A stretch of 52,933 bases of DNA from an uncultured bacterium (GTDB taxonomy: Bacteria; Verrucomicrobiota; Kiritimatiellia; RFP12; UBA1067). Positions 24,568-32,831 of this stretch are shown one piece after another. Made by a program: the position numbers and the translations under genes. The notes under the pieces were generated by a model, which did not search any database, was not told the DNA's origin, and saw only the letters and a list, made by a program, of their open reading frames with translations. Every line of letters begins with the position of its first letter. Position 1 is the stretch's first letter. The stretch covers positions 1 through 52,933 of the forward strand of contig CACZAK010000089.1 in the NCBI GenBank assembly GCA_902779075.1. Direction: 5' to 3'.

Positions 24568-25791
24568 TCAAAAGCCAATGTTTTCAATCGCATTCGGCGA
24601 CACATTCGGCGCGAGCGGGCAGTTTGAGCAGTCGGGATGGGCCGCGAGGCAACATTCGCGGTAGATTTGGATGAGGCCTTGGACTAGCAGGCCGTTTCCC
24701 GCGTAGAGCGCGGGATTGTGGTCGCGTCCGAACAGACGGAACGCCATGAGGCGCACAGTCGAGTTGAGATCCTCGGGAAAAATCCACTCCGGCACGCGGG
24801 CAAGGCGCTCCTCGGCGCGCGCGAAGGGGATGAGCACGTTCGTGAGCATCGCGGCGGCGCGTCGTGCGCCAAGGGGACGCGCCGCGCGCAGGATGTCGAG
24901 CGCGGCCTGCTGTCCGGTGCGCTCGGCGAGGTCGCAGGCGTCGAGTCGGCGCAGGAGCGCGGGAAGCTCGCCGGCGAAGAGGTGTGCAGCTTCGTCGATG
25001 CGCCGCGCGGGTGAGTTGGATGGACGCACGTTCGCCGTGCGCCAGGGAACGCGCGGGGCCACGCCGAGGTCGGCCGCGCAGGAGAGCGCGGTGGAGGCGG
25101 CGCCGGGGGTGGGCGGTAGCTCGCGCCACGGCAGAGTCTGCGCGAGGGCGCGGAAGGGAGCGGAGTTGTGTTTGTAGCCGAAGGCGGCCATCATCTCCTC
25201 GTAGAACGTCTGGGCCCGGTCGCCGTCGCGCACAAACAACGCACAAAACCGACGCGCCTTTCCTTCGAGACGGCGTTTCCCGGCGGCGCGGAGAAGGGCG
25301 AGCGCGGCGTCAGGCGCGTGAGCGAACGCGGCCTCGCAGGGACGAGGCGTATCTGGCAGGCGTGCGTATGGATAGGCGGCGAGATCGATTTCGTCAGGGG
25401 AGAAGTCGGGCTTCGTGCGGAGTGCGTCCCCGATGCAGATGCGCACGCAGCGCGGTGGCAGGCTTCCAACGTCGGCCACTGGCGGCGGGCCGGGATGCCA
25501 TGTGACGTGCGCTATGACATTGGCGTACGCCGGGTCGCCTGCGTGTCCGTGCGCAGTCCAATCTGCCGCGCGTACGTGTATCTCCACGTCGCCGCGGATG
25601 CGGCGGCGGTCCAGGCCGATTTCCAGGACGGCGTCCCGGAAATCCGGCCCGGCCTCGAGGTTCCATCGCCCTGGGTCGACCACGCGCACTGGTGCGCCTT
25701 CGGCCACGCGCAGGTCTGTGGGACGCAGCGTGCCGTCGTACCAGATGGCCTGGACGTGACGTTCGGATATGATTTCGTCGATTCTGTGCAT
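24568..25791 (-). CDS. DUF2851 family protein
   Basis: This 407-residue protein begins with the family's ISERHVQAIWYDGTLRP and RWNLEAGPDFRDAVLEIGLDRR, and includes GDVEIHVRAADW and NVIAHV, all typical of DUF2851, a family of unknown function. The C-terminus has a cysteine cluster (RECCLAAHPDCSNCPLA) that could bind metal. A TATCAT box (25827-25822) and GGAGG give it an ordinary short leader. Nothing in the neighbourhood reveals a role. Confidence 0.85.
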   Translation of the reverse strand: MHRIDEIISERHVQAIWYDGTLRPTDLRVAEGAPVRVVDPGRWNLEAGPDFRDAVLEIGLDRRRIRGDVEIHVRAADWTAHGHAGDPAYANVIAHVTWHPGPPPVADVGSLPPRCVRICIGDALRTKPDFSPDEIDLAAYPYARLPDTPRPCEAAFAHAPDAALALLRAAGKRRLEGKARRFCALFVRDGDRAQTFYEEMMAAFGYKHNSAPFRALAQTLPWRELPPTPGAASTALSCAADLGVAPRVPWRTANVRPSNSPARRIDEAAHLFAGELPALLRRLDACDLAERTGQQAALDILRAARPLGARRAAAMLTNVLIPFARAEERLARVPEWIFPEDLNSTVRLMAFRLFGRDHNPALYAGNGLLVQGLIQIYRECCLAAHPDCSNCPLAPNVSPNAIENIGF

Positions 25792-25922
25792 GAGTCCTCC
25801 GTTCTTTTATGGACGGCGACAATGATAACACATAAACCACGAAGAAAACAGGGGGAAAACTGTCAAAAGAATGCAACAGATTTGTATGTAAATTGTATAG
25901 AAATTGTATGGGAATTGTCGCG

Positions 25923-25999
25923 TGGTGGGACAGGGGAGACTCGAACTCCCAACCCCCGGTTTAGGAAACCAGTGCTCTGTCCAGTTGAGCTACTGTCCC
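25923..25999 (-). tRNA. tRNA-Arg (anticodon CCT)
   Basis: The minus strand folds as a complete tRNA: acceptor GGGACAG (25999-25993) pairs with CTGTCCC (25933-25927), discriminator A, and an encoded CCA (25925-25923). The anticodon stem CTGGT/ACCGG encloses the loop TTCCTAA, so the anticodon is CCT, reading AGG. The T arm GGGAG-TTCGAGT-CTCCC is perfect. Confidence 0.95.
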
Positions 26000-26052
26000 G
26001 CGGCGGTGAATATGATACCAAATATTCGCTTCACAGGCTAGGGGTGTTTTGG

Positions 26053-26058
26053 TAAAAT
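26053..26058 (+). promoter_or_regulatory. extended -10 promoter of the tadC-like gene
   Basis: TGG-TAAAAT (box 26053-26058) lies 21 nt before ATG 26080. The short leader contains CGGAG at 26067-26071, so this gene is not leaderless. Confidence 0.6.
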
Positions 26059-26079
26059 CTGCGCCACGGAGAAAACGGC

Positions 26080-26994
26080 ATGAAATTTGTCGAGACAGGC
26101 ATGATTGTGTGCTGGGCGCTGTGTGCGGCCGGATTGGCTGCGTATGTGGCGTCCGTTGCGCGTCGAGTCACATACGTTACGCTTGCTGACGGACGCAAGA
26201 CCGAGTGGCGGCTGCCGCTCGTCGTGCGACTGCTGCTGCCACTCGTGCCGAACCTCCGTCGCCTTGCCTCCGGACGGCATTTCAAGTCTGCCCGTGAGAA
26301 GGCTGACGTGATGATCATGTCCGGCGGGCTGGAGGGCCTGTTGACGGGCACGGAGTTCGTGTCGCTCAAGATTCTGATGCCCGTCGTCTGCGGTTCCCTG
26401 TGGGCAGCGTTCGTTTTTCTGCTGTCGGGGCTGTTGCCCAATTCGTTCATCTCCGATAACCTCGTGCTTCTCATCGGCATGGGCGCGCTCTGGTTTTACG
26501 TATACCCCCTGATGTGGCTGCGCGGCACGGTGAAGCGCCGGCACTTCGCGATCATGCGCGCATTGCCGTTCGTGCTGGACCTCCTTACGCTCAGCGTGGA
26601 GGCGGGTATGGACTTCATGAGCGCCCTCCAGCGCAACTGCGAGCGCCGCAATCTCGACCCGCTGAACGAGGAGCTTATCCGCATGACGCATGAGATACAG
26701 GCGGGCACTCCGCGCCGCACGGCGCTGAAGAACATGTCCGCGCGCGTGCGCCAGCCGGATCTAGGCGGCGTGGTGCACGCCCTCGTGCAGGCGGACGAGC
26801 TGGGCGTGCCGATCGGCTCGATACTCCGCATACAGTCCGACCAGCTCCGTTCCCGTCGTTTCGACCGGGCGGAGAAGCTGGCGCACGAGGCGCCGGTGAA
26901 GATGCTGGGACCGCTCATGCTGTGCATTTTCCCCGCCGTATTCGTAATCCTGCTCGCGCCGCTTCTCATGCAGGCGTCAAAGAACATCTTCTAA
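26080..26994 (+). CDS. type II secretion F / TadC-like inner-membrane protein
   Basis: This 304-residue integral membrane protein has a TadC/GspF layout: an N-terminal transmembrane helix (residues 5-27), a central pair of helices (about 105-150), the conserved cytoplasmic segment ALPFVLDLLTLSVEAGMDFMSAL, then LVQADELGVPIGSIL, and a C-terminal helix (LMLCIFPAVFVILLAPLL). Such proteins are the platform for pilus or Tad secretion machines. Neither a TadB partner nor an ATPase gene is visible here. The FHA and PEGA genes downstream are in the same direction with small gaps, so the three may form an operon. Confidence 0.87.
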   Translation: MKFVETGMIVCWALCAAGLAAYVASVARRVTYVTLADGRKTEWRLPLVVRLLLPLVPNLRRLASGRHFKSAREKADVMIMSGGLEGLLTGTEFVSLKILMPVVCGSLWAAFVFLLSGLLPNSFISDNLVLLIGMGALWFYVYPLMWLRGTVKRRHFAIMRALPFVLDLLTLSVEAGMDFMSALQRNCERRNLDPLNEELIRMTHEIQAGTPRRTALKNMSARVRQPDLGGVVHALVQADELGVPIGSILRIQSDQLRSRRFDRAEKLAHEAPVKMLGPLMLCIFPAVFVILLAPLLMQASKNIF

Positions 26995-27007
26995 CAGGAA
27001 CATCATA

Positions 27008-28339
27008 ATGAGCCAAGAATTTGAAATCCAGGTTACTGAAGGCCCGTTGAAAGGCCGTAGCTTCGTCGTGCCCGCCGAGGGCCTGCGGCTTGGACGGCTC
27101 TCAGCCTGCGAGATATCCATACCGGACCCCGCGCTCTCGCGTACGCACTGTCTCTTCGAGGCGCGTGACGGCGCGTTGTGGGTGACGGATCTGGCCAGTG
27201 CCAACGGGACCGTCGTGAACGACGAGCAGCTGGGAGCTGACTCCCATCGGCTCAAGTCGGGAGACAAGGTGTTCGTTGGCGACTCCGTGCTCCAGGTCGT
27301 GGCTAAGGGCGATAGCGGTCCGGTTCCGGAGCCCGTGCCCGTGGGGGAGGCGGCGATGCCCACAATAGACCTCGGACTGAGCGGCGGGGAGAAGCTCCAG
27401 GAAGAGGCGGCGGAGTCACGGCCGCAGTCGGGGCGGAGGTTCTTTCTCTGGGGCGTGGCGCTCGCATTCGCCGGTGCGGCCGCAGCGCTGTTCCTCATTC
27501 CGGTCGGCACCGAACCGGAAACGGCGGCGACTGCGCCGTTGCCCGTGGAGGCGGACGACCTCGTCTCCTTTTCCTTCGAGAAGGTGAAGGCCGATACGCG
27601 CTCCGCCTACCGATACGCCCTTGCGTACGACGGGAAGTCGATGCGCGTAGAGGTGGACGACGTGCCGGATGCAAAACGGCACGTGAGGGAGATGGTGGAG
27701 CTATCGGACGATGCGCGCAAGCGTCTAGCAAACATCTTCTCTTCCCCAGAACTCCACCTCCTCGCTCCGGAGCATGTGGGCAACCCGACCGAACCCGGCT
27801 CGCTGCAGAGCTTCTCGCTTCATGCAATCAGCGCGAAGCGCGTGCTGGACATCTCGGTCGAGAACAAAGTCGAGCCGGAGGCGTTTCAGGACATGCGCCT
27901 GAAGCTGGAGGCGTTTGCAGACAGCGAACTCGGCCTGCACGCCATCCACATGCCCGTGGCCAAGCTCAAGGAACTGAGCGCGGAGGCGCGTCGCGTGGCA
28001 GACGCGAAGTGGGCCGAGCGCGAGTCCGGTTTCGGAAACCTTGCCGAGGCTATGCGCAAGTATGACGAGGCGATACACTACCTCAAGACCGTCGACCCGA
28101 AGCCGGCGGACTACGAGGAGACATGCTCGCTGCGAAAGATGGTGAAGGAGGAGCTTGACCGCGTCTACATGCTGCACCGCGGCAACGCCGACCAGGCGAT
28201 CGGCACGCAGAACTGGGAACAGGCCAAGTACGAGCTGCACGTTCTGCTGGAGTTGGTCAACGACCCGAATGACGAGCGCAACAAAGAGGCGTCGCGCAAG
28301 CTCCTAGAGGTCGAGGCGCGGATGAAGGCAAAGCGGTGA
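27008..28339 (+). CDS. FHA-domain membrane protein
   Basis: This 443-residue protein has an N-terminal FHA domain (about 5-100) with the phosphothreonine-binding signature RLGRLSACEISIPDPALSRTH and SANGTVVND. A linker rich in Pro and Glu follows, then a transmembrane helix (about 142-163, FFLWGVALAFAGAAAALFL) and a C-terminal region of helices (about 310-443) that looks like degenerate tetratricopeptide repeats. FHA proteins often accompany Tad/type II-like systems and sense Ser/Thr phosphorylation. The partner phosphoprotein is not known. It lies 13 bp after the tadC-like gene. Confidence 0.85.
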   Translation: MSQEFEIQVTEGPLKGRSFVVPAEGLRLGRLSACEISIPDPALSRTHCLFEARDGALWVTDLASANGTVVNDEQLGADSHRLKSGDKVFVGDSVLQVVAKGDSGPVPEPVPVGEAAMPTIDLGLSGGEKLQEEAAESRPQSGRRFFLWGVALAFAGAAAALFLIPVGTEPETAATAPLPVEADDLVSFSFEKVKADTRSAYRYALAYDGKSMRVEVDDVPDAKRHVREMVELSDDARKRLANIFSSPELHLLAPEHVGNPTEPGSLQSFSLHAISAKRVLDISVENKVEPEAFQDMRLKLEAFADSELGLHAIHMPVAKLKELSAEARRVADAKWAERESGFGNLAEAMRKYDEAIHYLKTVDPKPADYEETCSLRKMVKEELDRVYMLHRGNADQAIGTQNWEQAKYELHVLLELVNDPNDERNKEASRKLLEVEARMKAKR

Positions 28340-28353
28340 AAGGCGGTGGAACG

Positions 28354-29682
28354 ATGAAAGGAATGTTGTGGAAGTGCGCGCTGCTTGCTGGCGTTGTGGC
28401 GGCGCTGACGGGGGCGAAGCCGATGTCGATGCGTCTGGACGTTACCGGACGTCCCGAAGGCGCGAAGATCTACGTGGACGGTACGTTCCGAGGAACGCTG
28501 CGCGGCGACTCCGCGTGTTCCGTTACGCCGCTCGACGAGGGGCGGCACTTGCTTCACGTGGAGGCGCCGTTCTACCGTCCGTTCGACGCATACGTGCGCC
28601 TGGACGAGGCGAACAGCTTCGTGTCGAAGGCCGTGGACCTCGAACCTCTGCGCGGTATCGTGCTGGTGAAGACGAAACCGGCCGGCGCCTCTGTGACGTG
28701 CCGAGGAAACGCGCTTGGTACCACACCCCTGCTTATTACTTCCTTGCCTTGTGGTCCGGTCCATACGCTTGAGCTGTCGCTCAATGGTTACCAGAAGAAG
28801 CGCGTGGAGGTTAGCATGATGGATCGCACGCCCATTGTGCGTGAAGAGTCTCTTGTGCTGGATTCCGGAATCGCGTACTGCACGTCCGAGCCCGTCGGCG
28901 CAACCGTCCTCTTGAACGGCATCGAGCGTGGCAAGACGCCTGTGGAGGTGATGGTGCCGCGCGGCGGTGCGGTGCTGACGTTCCGTCTGGAGGGTTACCA
29001 GGACATCGAACAGTCGGTCGGCATGTCGGCTGGCGAACGGCGCCCGGTAGCGGTAAAGATGGCGGGGAGTCCTGCGCGTCTCTCAATCGTGACAGAACCC
29101 GACAAGGCAAAGGTGGTTCTGGACGACAGTTACCAGGGGCTCTCCCCAGTGACGATCACCTCGGCCACTCCTGGTGAACACGTGATCCGCATCGAGCTTT
29201 CCGGATATGCGCCGGTCTCGCGCATGGTGCAGCTCGCCAACGGCGGCGACACGACAGAGAGATTTACGCTGGAGAGCATCCTTGGACGAATCGAGGTAGT
29301 CTCTTCGCCGGCTGGAGCGAAGGTGTCCCTAGACGGCAAGGCCGTCGGCACCACCCGTCCCCAGGGGGATTCCGGCAAGTCCGAAGTCCTGATGATAGAG
29401 AACGTCCCGGCCGGAGAGCACGCGGTCCTGGTCCACCTCGACGGTTACTTCGACCAGTCGCGCAAGGTCGTGGTGGCCGCAAAGGAGACGAAGCAGTTGC
29501 CCTTTACGCTCAGGCGCAACTTCATGGCCGACACCGAGGTCGAGACGATCAACGGCGCGCCCGTGCGCGGCGCGCTCGTGCAGGACAAGACGAACGCCGA
29601 TCAGATTGTAATCGAGATCAAGCCCGGCGTGGAGCGGACGATCCGTCGCGACACGATCCGCAAGATCAAGAACCTCAAGTGA
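28354..29682 (+). CDS. exported protein with about five PEGA repeats
   Basis: This 442-residue protein has an N-terminal signal sequence (MLWKCALLAGVVAALTGA) followed by about five PEGA-type beta modules, each with a P-x-GA-x-V-x-(V/L)-(D/N)-G core: GRPEGAKIYVDG, TKPAGASVTCRG, SEPVGATVLLNG, TEPDKAKVVLDD, SSPAGAKVSLDG. PEGA modules are linked to cell-surface or secretion machinery. ATG 28354 is chosen because it starts the signal peptide and follows AAAGGCGG; a GTG at 28336 overlaps the FHA stop and would only add six residues. It ends overlapping the TlyA gene (TGATG). Confidence 0.85.
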   Translation: MKGMLWKCALLAGVVAALTGAKPMSMRLDVTGRPEGAKIYVDGTFRGTLRGDSACSVTPLDEGRHLLHVEAPFYRPFDAYVRLDEANSFVSKAVDLEPLRGIVLVKTKPAGASVTCRGNALGTTPLLITSLPCGPVHTLELSLNGYQKKRVEVSMMDRTPIVREESLVLDSGIAYCTSEPVGATVLLNGIERGKTPVEVMVPRGGAVLTFRLEGYQDIEQSVGMSAGERRPVAVKMAGSPARLSIVTEPDKAKVVLDDSYQGLSPVTITSATPGEHVIRIELSGYAPVSRMVQLANGGDTTERFTLESILGRIEVVSSPAGAKVSLDGKAVGTTRPQGDSGKSEVLMIENVPAGEHAVLVHLDGYFDQSRKVVVAAKETKQLPFTLRRNFMADTEVETINGAPVRGALVQDKTNADQIVIEIKPGVERTIRRDTIRKIKNLK

Positions 29683-30419
29683 TGAAGACTCGCCTCGACC
29701 AGCTGCTCGTTGTGCGCGGGCTCGCCGCATCGCGCACGGTCGCGCAGGCGCTCATCCTCGAGGGGAAGGTGCGCGTGGCGGGGCAGGTCGAGCGCAAGGC
29801 CGCACGGCTGCTGCCGGACGACACGTCCGTGGAGGTGGAGGCTCCGCCGCGTTTCGTCTCGCGAGGCGGCGAGAAACTGGAAGGGGCCTTCGCGGCTTTT
29901 CCGGGATGGACCGTGGACGGTCTCGTGTGCCTTGACGTGGGCAGTTCGACTGGCGGTTTCACTGACTGCCTCCTCCAGCACGGCGCAGCGCGCGTGATGG
30001 CCGTGGACGTGGGGACTAACCAACTCGCCTACAAGCTCCGCGTCGACCCTCGCGTGTGGGTGCGCGAGAATTTCAACGCTCGCAACCTCACCGTGGAAGA
30101 CCTGCCCGAACGCCCCGCGCGCGCAGTGACGGACGTGAGCTTCATCTCCCTCAAGCTCATCCTGCCGCCGATGGCGGAGGTCCTTCTGCCAGGCGGAGAG
30201 ATCATCTCGCTCATCAAGCCGCAGTTCGAGGCCGGGCGGGGACAGGCCCCCGGCGGCGTGGTGAAGGATCCCGAAGTGCGCCAGCGCGTGGTGGACGAAA
30301 TCTCGCGCTTCGGTCAGGAGACGCTCCGCCTTGCGCTCTTGGGCGTCGCGGAGTCCCCGATCCGTGGCCGCGAGAAGGGCAACGTGGAGTATCTCGCCTG
30401 GTGGCGGAAGCGAATGTAA
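29682..30419 (+). CDS. tlyA: TlyA-family rRNA 2'-O-methyltransferase
   Basis: This 245-residue protein has an S4 RNA-binding domain (RLDQLLVVRGLAASRTVAQALILEGKV, residues 3-30) followed by an FtsJ-like methyltransferase: CLDVGSSTGGFTDCLLQHGA is the SAM site, then VTDVSFISLKLILP and SLIKPQFEAGR. TlyA methylates cytidine 2'-O in 16S and 23S rRNA in some bacteria; others in the family are called haemolysin A without proof of haemolysis. The start overlaps the preceding stop, indicating coupling. Confidence 0.9.
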   Translation: MKTRLDQLLVVRGLAASRTVAQALILEGKVRVAGQVERKAARLLPDDTSVEVEAPPRFVSRGGEKLEGAFAAFPGWTVDGLVCLDVGSSTGGFTDCLLQHGAARVMAVDVGTNQLAYKLRVDPRVWVRENFNARNLTVEDLPERPARAVTDVSFISLKLILPPMAEVLLPGGEIISLIKPQFEAGRGQAPGGVVKDPEVRQRVVDEISRFGQETLRLALLGVAESPIRGREKGNVEYLAWWRKRM

Positions 30420-30471
30420 AGTGTAAAATGAAAAAATAGGGATGAAGGGGGACGGAGGGGCGAATTTTTGA

Positions 30472-30477
30472 TATACT
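30472..30477 (+). promoter_or_regulatory. extended -10 promoter of rnfE
   Basis: TGA-TATACT (box 30472-30477) is followed by ATGCGCC and then ATG 30485, a 7-nt interval. Transcription would start at the initiation codon. A purine-rich tract lies upstream, but no clear -35 box. Confidence 0.7.
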
Positions 30478-30484
30478 ATGCGCC

Positions 30485-31162
30485 ATGAAAACTTGGATTG
30501 CATTCTGGTCTGGTATCTTCAAGAACAACCCGACGTTCCGTCTGGTGCTGGGGCTCTGCCCCACGCTCGCGGTCACGACGTCGCTTGAGAACGCGCTTGG
30601 CATGGGCTTGGCGGCGTCGTTCGTGCTTATTTGCTCGAACGGGCTCGTCTCGGCGCTGCGCAAGGTGATTCCCGCCGCCGTGCATATTCCATGCTACATC
30701 GTGATCATCGCCACGTTCGTGACGGCGGTCGACCTGCTCATGCAGGCGTATCTCCCGGCACTCTCCGAATCGCTAGGCATCTTCATCCCGCTGATCGTAG
30801 TTAACTGCATCATCCTCGGCCGCGCCGAGGCGTTCGCCTGCAAGAACGGCGTGATAGACTCGCTCGCCGACGGACTTGGCGCGGGCATTGGCTTCACGCT
30901 CGCGCTCGCGCTGATCGCCGCCGTACGCGAGGTTGTCGGGGCCGGGTCGCTCACTGTCTGGGGCGACATCGCCATCAAAAACATTCACGCGAACGGCGTT
31001 GTGCTGGCCATCCTGCCTGCTGGCGGATTCATCACGCTCGGACTTCTGCTCGCCCTGATAAACCACATAGGCGCCGTGCAGGCACGTCGTCGTGGTGAAC
31101 CGCCGCCGTTGCCGATCAACCTTGACTGCCGCCATTGTACGATGTGCAATAACGGGAAATGA
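30485..31162 (+). CDS. rnfE: electron transport complex subunit RnfE
   Basis: This 225-residue membrane subunit of the Rnf ferredoxin:NAD oxidoreductase (RnfE/NqrD family) has about six transmembrane helices. The family motifs NPTFRLVLGLCPTLAVT, VPLIVVNCIILGRAEAFA-like and GLGAGIGFTLAL are present, including the cysteines thought to hold a membrane iron-sulfur cluster. Unusually, the C-terminus ends in LDCRHCTMCNNGK, with an extra C-x-x-C-x-x-C. No other rnf gene lies in the window, although RnfE is normally encoded in a six-gene operon. It has its own leaderless-type promoter. Confidence 0.9.
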   Translation: MKTWIAFWSGIFKNNPTFRLVLGLCPTLAVTTSLENALGMGLAASFVLICSNGLVSALRKVIPAAVHIPCYIVIIATFVTAVDLLMQAYLPALSESLGIFIPLIVVNCIILGRAEAFACKNGVIDSLADGLGAGIGFTLALALIAAVREVVGAGSLTVWGDIAIKNIHANGVVLAILPAGGFITLGLLLALINHIGAVQARRRGEPPPLPINLDCRHCTMCNNGK

Positions 31163-31225
31163 CGGCAATGAAACCGGGTCTGCGTCGCGGACTCTTCCTT
31201 GCAAGGCCGGGGCGGCCTAGCCACA

Positions 31226-31708
31226 TCATTTTTTCATGAGCGCCTGGTATTCCTTCGCCGTGCGGTAGCCCGTGAGGCAGGGACGCTGCTTGGAGCGTTC
31301 GGCGTCGGTGACGCCGACGAACGGAAGCTGTCCGTCCGGCGGGTCGAAGGCATCCATGAAGTAATCGCGCTGGGTGTACTCGTCAATGTCGAGACGCACG
31401 AACACGTATGCGTTGGTGTCGATTTTCACCTCGCCGCGCTTGACGAGCTCGTAAAAGCGCTGGCAGCGTCCGCAGGCTTCGCGTCCAATGGAGACAAGTA
31501 TTTTCTTCTTCTGTTCGCCGGCGGCCTTGCATACATCGCCGAAGTCCTGTTCCGGCGGGAGGTAGGGAGGGATTTCAAACACGGCCGGCTTCTTCTGCAG
31601 TTCGTCGATCTCCTTCTTGAGCGCATCGTGCGCCGGAGACTGCGTGAACGCGACAAGCGCGGTTGCGCACGCAACCGCCCCGAATATGATTTTTAATCTG
31701 CTTTTCAT
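31226..31708 (-). CDS. small exported thioredoxin-like protein
   Basis: This 160-residue protein has a signal peptide (KIIFGAVACATALVAFTQS) and a thioredoxin-like core: ILVSIGREACGRCQRFYEL contains a C-G-R-C redox pair, followed by VFVRLDIDEY and a cis-proline-like LPFVGVTD. It may be a periplasmic disulfide reductase or a domain of the DUF255/thioredoxin_7 type. ATG 31708 has GAAGGA upstream; an earlier in-frame start lies in the promoter. It is convergent with rnfE. Confidence 0.78.
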   Translation of the reverse strand: MKSRLKIIFGAVACATALVAFTQSPAHDALKKEIDELQKKPAVFEIPPYLPPEQDFGDVCKAAGEQKKKILVSIGREACGRCQRFYELVKRGEVKIDTNAYVFVRLDIDEYTQRDYFMDAFDPPDGQLPFVGVTDAERSKQRPCLTGYRTAKEYQALMKK

Positions 31709-31743
31709 GTTCCTTCTTCCTTCTTCTGGTTTGAGGTTCACCA

Positions 31744-31749
31744 ATTATA
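31744..31749 (-). promoter_or_regulatory. extended -10 promoter of the thioredoxin-like gene
   Basis: On the minus strand TGA-TATAAT (box 31749-31744) lies about 35 nt before ATG 31708, and the leader carries GAAGGA. The promoter sits at the left edge of the repeat-rich island. Confidence 0.65.
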
Positions 31750-31951
31750 TCAAATTTTGGTAATGTCGCAAAGTTTGATAAACAAATTGCGCCATGCCGG
31801 GCCATGCCGGGCGATGATGTCAGCGTCTGGCAATACAGAATCCCCGGCCTTGGCGAAGGGGGAGCGTAATCTCCCTCGCGCGCGCGCGACCATAATATAT
31901 ATCCTGTTGCCTGCGCTTTGCACGGAATTGTAAATGAGGATGACTTTTGAG

Positions 31952-31996
31952 ATTGTTCACAAATCTCAATTGTTCACAAGTCACAAATGGCAAATG
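31952..31996 (+). repeat. ATTGTTC/ACAAATC heptamer array
   Basis: Units read ATTGTTC, ACAAATC, (TCA), ATTGTTC, ACAAGTC, ACAAATG, GCAAATG. The words are the same as at 13639-13742 and 48805-48851. Confidence 0.88.
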
Positions 31997-32042
31997 GTCA
32001 CGCAGAGGCGCAGAGAGGCAGAGAGGGCTAAGAAAGCCCCTC

Positions 32043-32131
32043 TTGCTTTCGCTATTGGGGGATTGGGAGTCTCGGAGTTCAGGAGAGTTATAACTTCTCC
32101 CATTATCCAAAACTACCAATACAGAAAGCAA
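32043..32131 (+). repeat. inverted-repeat element, copy 3
   Basis: About 89 bp from TTGCTTTCGCTATTGGGG to CCAATACAGAAAGCA. The right end is the most diverged of the five copies (ACAGAAAGCA rather than AGCGAAAGCA). Confidence 0.8.
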
Positions 32132-32295
32132 TAACTAAAATATAGTTGGGTTATAGACAAGGTCTGGGGTCTTCACAATACATTGTAATACACTTTGCGA
32201 CCTTTGCGGCTAAAAACTGGAATCCAACTTCGATTTAGGTTTATTTGCCTTTGAACTGCTTTCCTGTTTGTTATGACCTTTAGAGTCCCGATTCC

Positions 32296-32426
32296 TGACA
32301 CCTAGGTGTCACAACCCCTGACACCTAGGTGTCACACCCTCTGACACCTAGGTATCACACCCTCTGACACCTAGGTGTCACAACCCCTGACACCTAGGTG
32401 TCACAACCCCTGACACCTAGGTGTCA
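32296..32426 (+). repeat. six 16-bp palindromes at 23-bp spacing
   Basis: The palindrome TGACACCTAGGTGTCA starts at 32296, 32319, 32342, 32365, 32388 and 32411. Five copies are perfect; the third reads GGTATCA in its right half. Spacers are 7 bp (CAACCCC or CACCCTC). The regular spacing and dyad symmetry fit a cluster of binding sites for a dimeric protein, or a cluster of small hairpins if transcribed. Confidence 0.95.
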
Positions 32427-32508
32427 CGGGTCACAGACAATGACTGGAAGCACTTCCTTGACGGATTTAGCAATGCCATAATATCACGAACCTGTTGTAA
32501 AACCTTTC

Positions 32509-32609
32509 TTGCTTTCGCTATTGGGAGTTTAGGAGATTGGGAGGCGTGGAGAAAAATGCAAATAATCTCAATAACTCCAAGACTCCAAGACTCCCAACAG
32601 CGAAAGCAA
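32509..32609 (+). repeat. inverted-repeat element, copy 4
   Basis: 101 bp with ends TTGCTTTCGCTATTGGGAG and CTCCCAACAGCGAAAGCAA (17 of 19 complementary). Inside, GGAG recurs every 8 bp on the left and CTCC every 8 bp on the right. Confidence 0.92.
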
Positions 32610-32648
32610 TACGAGGAATCACAGGCGAGTATATAGGCACGAAGTTTA

Positions 32649-32716
32649 TCCATGTAGAACAGGTAGAACATGCAAAGCGTACAGATGATTTACCTGTTCT
32701 GCATGTTCTACATGGA
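32649..32716 (+). repeat. inverted nonamer repeats (GTAGAACAN / TGTTCTACA)
   Basis: TCCATGTAGAACA (32649-32661) is the exact reverse complement of TGTTCTACATGGA (32704-32716), and further 9-bp units lie inside (GTAGAACAG, GTAGAACAT, CTGTTCTGC). Related nonamers occur at 51423-51440. Confidence 0.85.
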
Positions 32717-32731
32717 CATTCAAAACCTTTC

Positions 32732-32831
32732 TTGCTTTCGCTATAGGGAGATTAGGAGATTGGGAGGCTTGGAGAAGACCTCAAAAGTCTCAATAACTCC
32801 AAGACTCCGAGACTCCCAACAGCGAAAGCAA
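32732..32831 (+). repeat. inverted-repeat element, copy 5
   Basis: 100 bp from TTGCTTTCGCTATAGGGAG to CTCCCAACAGCGAAAGCAA. The preceding CAAAACCTTTC is shared with copy 4. It ends 34 bp before the -10 box at 32865. Confidence 0.92.

Noticed and set aside
31163..31225. Bidirectional terminator between rnfE and the convergent thioredoxin-like gene
   Set aside because: Only a short GGCC-GGGGC-GGCC dyad is present, with no T-runs on either side.
32296..32426. CRISPR-like appearance of the regularly spaced palindromes
   Set aside because: The repeats are 16 bp, the spacers are only 7 bp and nearly identical to one another, and no cas gene is present.
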